This document shows positions 11,902-12,055 of a stretch of DNA of 12,055 bases, in pieces (the stretch's first letter is position 1; each line of letters starts with the position of its first letter). The position numbers were made by a program, and so were the translations under genes. The stretch spans positions 330,348 to 342,402 of the forward strand of contig CAMPET010000039.1 in the NCBI GenBank assembly GCA_946803715.1, written 5' to 3'. The notes under the pieces were generated by a model that was not told the origin of the DNA, made no database searches, and saw only the letters and a list, made by a program, of their open reading frames with translations. This DNA comes from Beroe ovata. Lineage: Eukaryota > Ctenophora > Nuda > Beroida > Beroidae.

Positions 11902-12055
11902 GTGACATGGGATTTGCGGCCTGATATGACTCGGAAATCATTGTTAGTTGATAGATATCATGTCTAGGAGTTACCAGGTCACATTTGGGGACATATCCAA
12001 CCATCTGCCACGCCCAAATGTCGTGTTGTATGGAAGGCGCGAAAGGTGTGACGGA
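11902..12055. other. Unique tail of the window
   Basis: No exon, repeat or RNA gene seen. Presumably still inside MFSD14 intron 2. Confidence 0.5.

Overview
The window is metazoan-type nuclear DNA. Protein-coding genes are split by short spliceosomal introns (mostly 90-350 bp, GT-AG), two retained proteins have close animal homologues, and microsatellites and transposon remnants fill the rest. Bacterial gene organisation is absent. A marine or other invertebrate, possibly an early-branching animal such as a sponge, would fit, but the sequence alone does not settle the lineage.

Layout. Positions 1-4866 hold the 5' part of a class II (conventional) myosin heavy chain gene on the minus strand. 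I traced 12 coding exons (start codon at 4866, last visible exon ending at 961) that join in phase into the first 631 residues of the motor: N-terminal SH3-like domain, P-loop, a very long loop 1, switch I, switch II, and the segment up to the HYAG motif. Positions 1-960 are the start of a further intron that runs off the window. Positions 4867-5792 are AT-rich flank without an identifiable gene. Positions 5793-6564 are the start of a retrotransposon ORF1-like protein (PHD-type zinc finger plus coiled coil), cut off at a single N (6565), which is probably an assembly gap. Positions 7205-7946, plus strand, hold the first two exons of an MFSD14 (HIAT1) family transporter gene. Its upstream region carries an 80-bp tandem duplication.

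From about 8162 to 11880 the MFSD14 intron is occupied by two copies of a ~1.65-kb repeat, with a single N (9837) exactly between them. Each copy carries a palindromic TGTACA-rich stretch, a hairpin built of four 16-bp repeats, and a ~0.4-kb foldback element with long terminal inverted repeats. The second copy carries two extra short insertions, each bracketed by a 14-bp direct repeat whose empty site is intact in the first copy. One insertion ends in A7 and looks like a retroposed fragment; the other has tRNA-SINE-like features. Because the N sits exactly at the copy junction, this may be two allelic contig ends placed side by side rather than a true tandem duplication.

The two genes do not form a pathway: one is an actin motor, the other a membrane transporter. 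They lie head to head, but the N at 6565 means their adjacency is not proven. The most interesting points are the ~75-residue loop 1 of the myosin, the 32-bp duplication that copies a splice donor, the filled/empty insertion sites in the repeat pair, and clusters of CACGTG motifs in the myosin introns. I found no clear new biological system.
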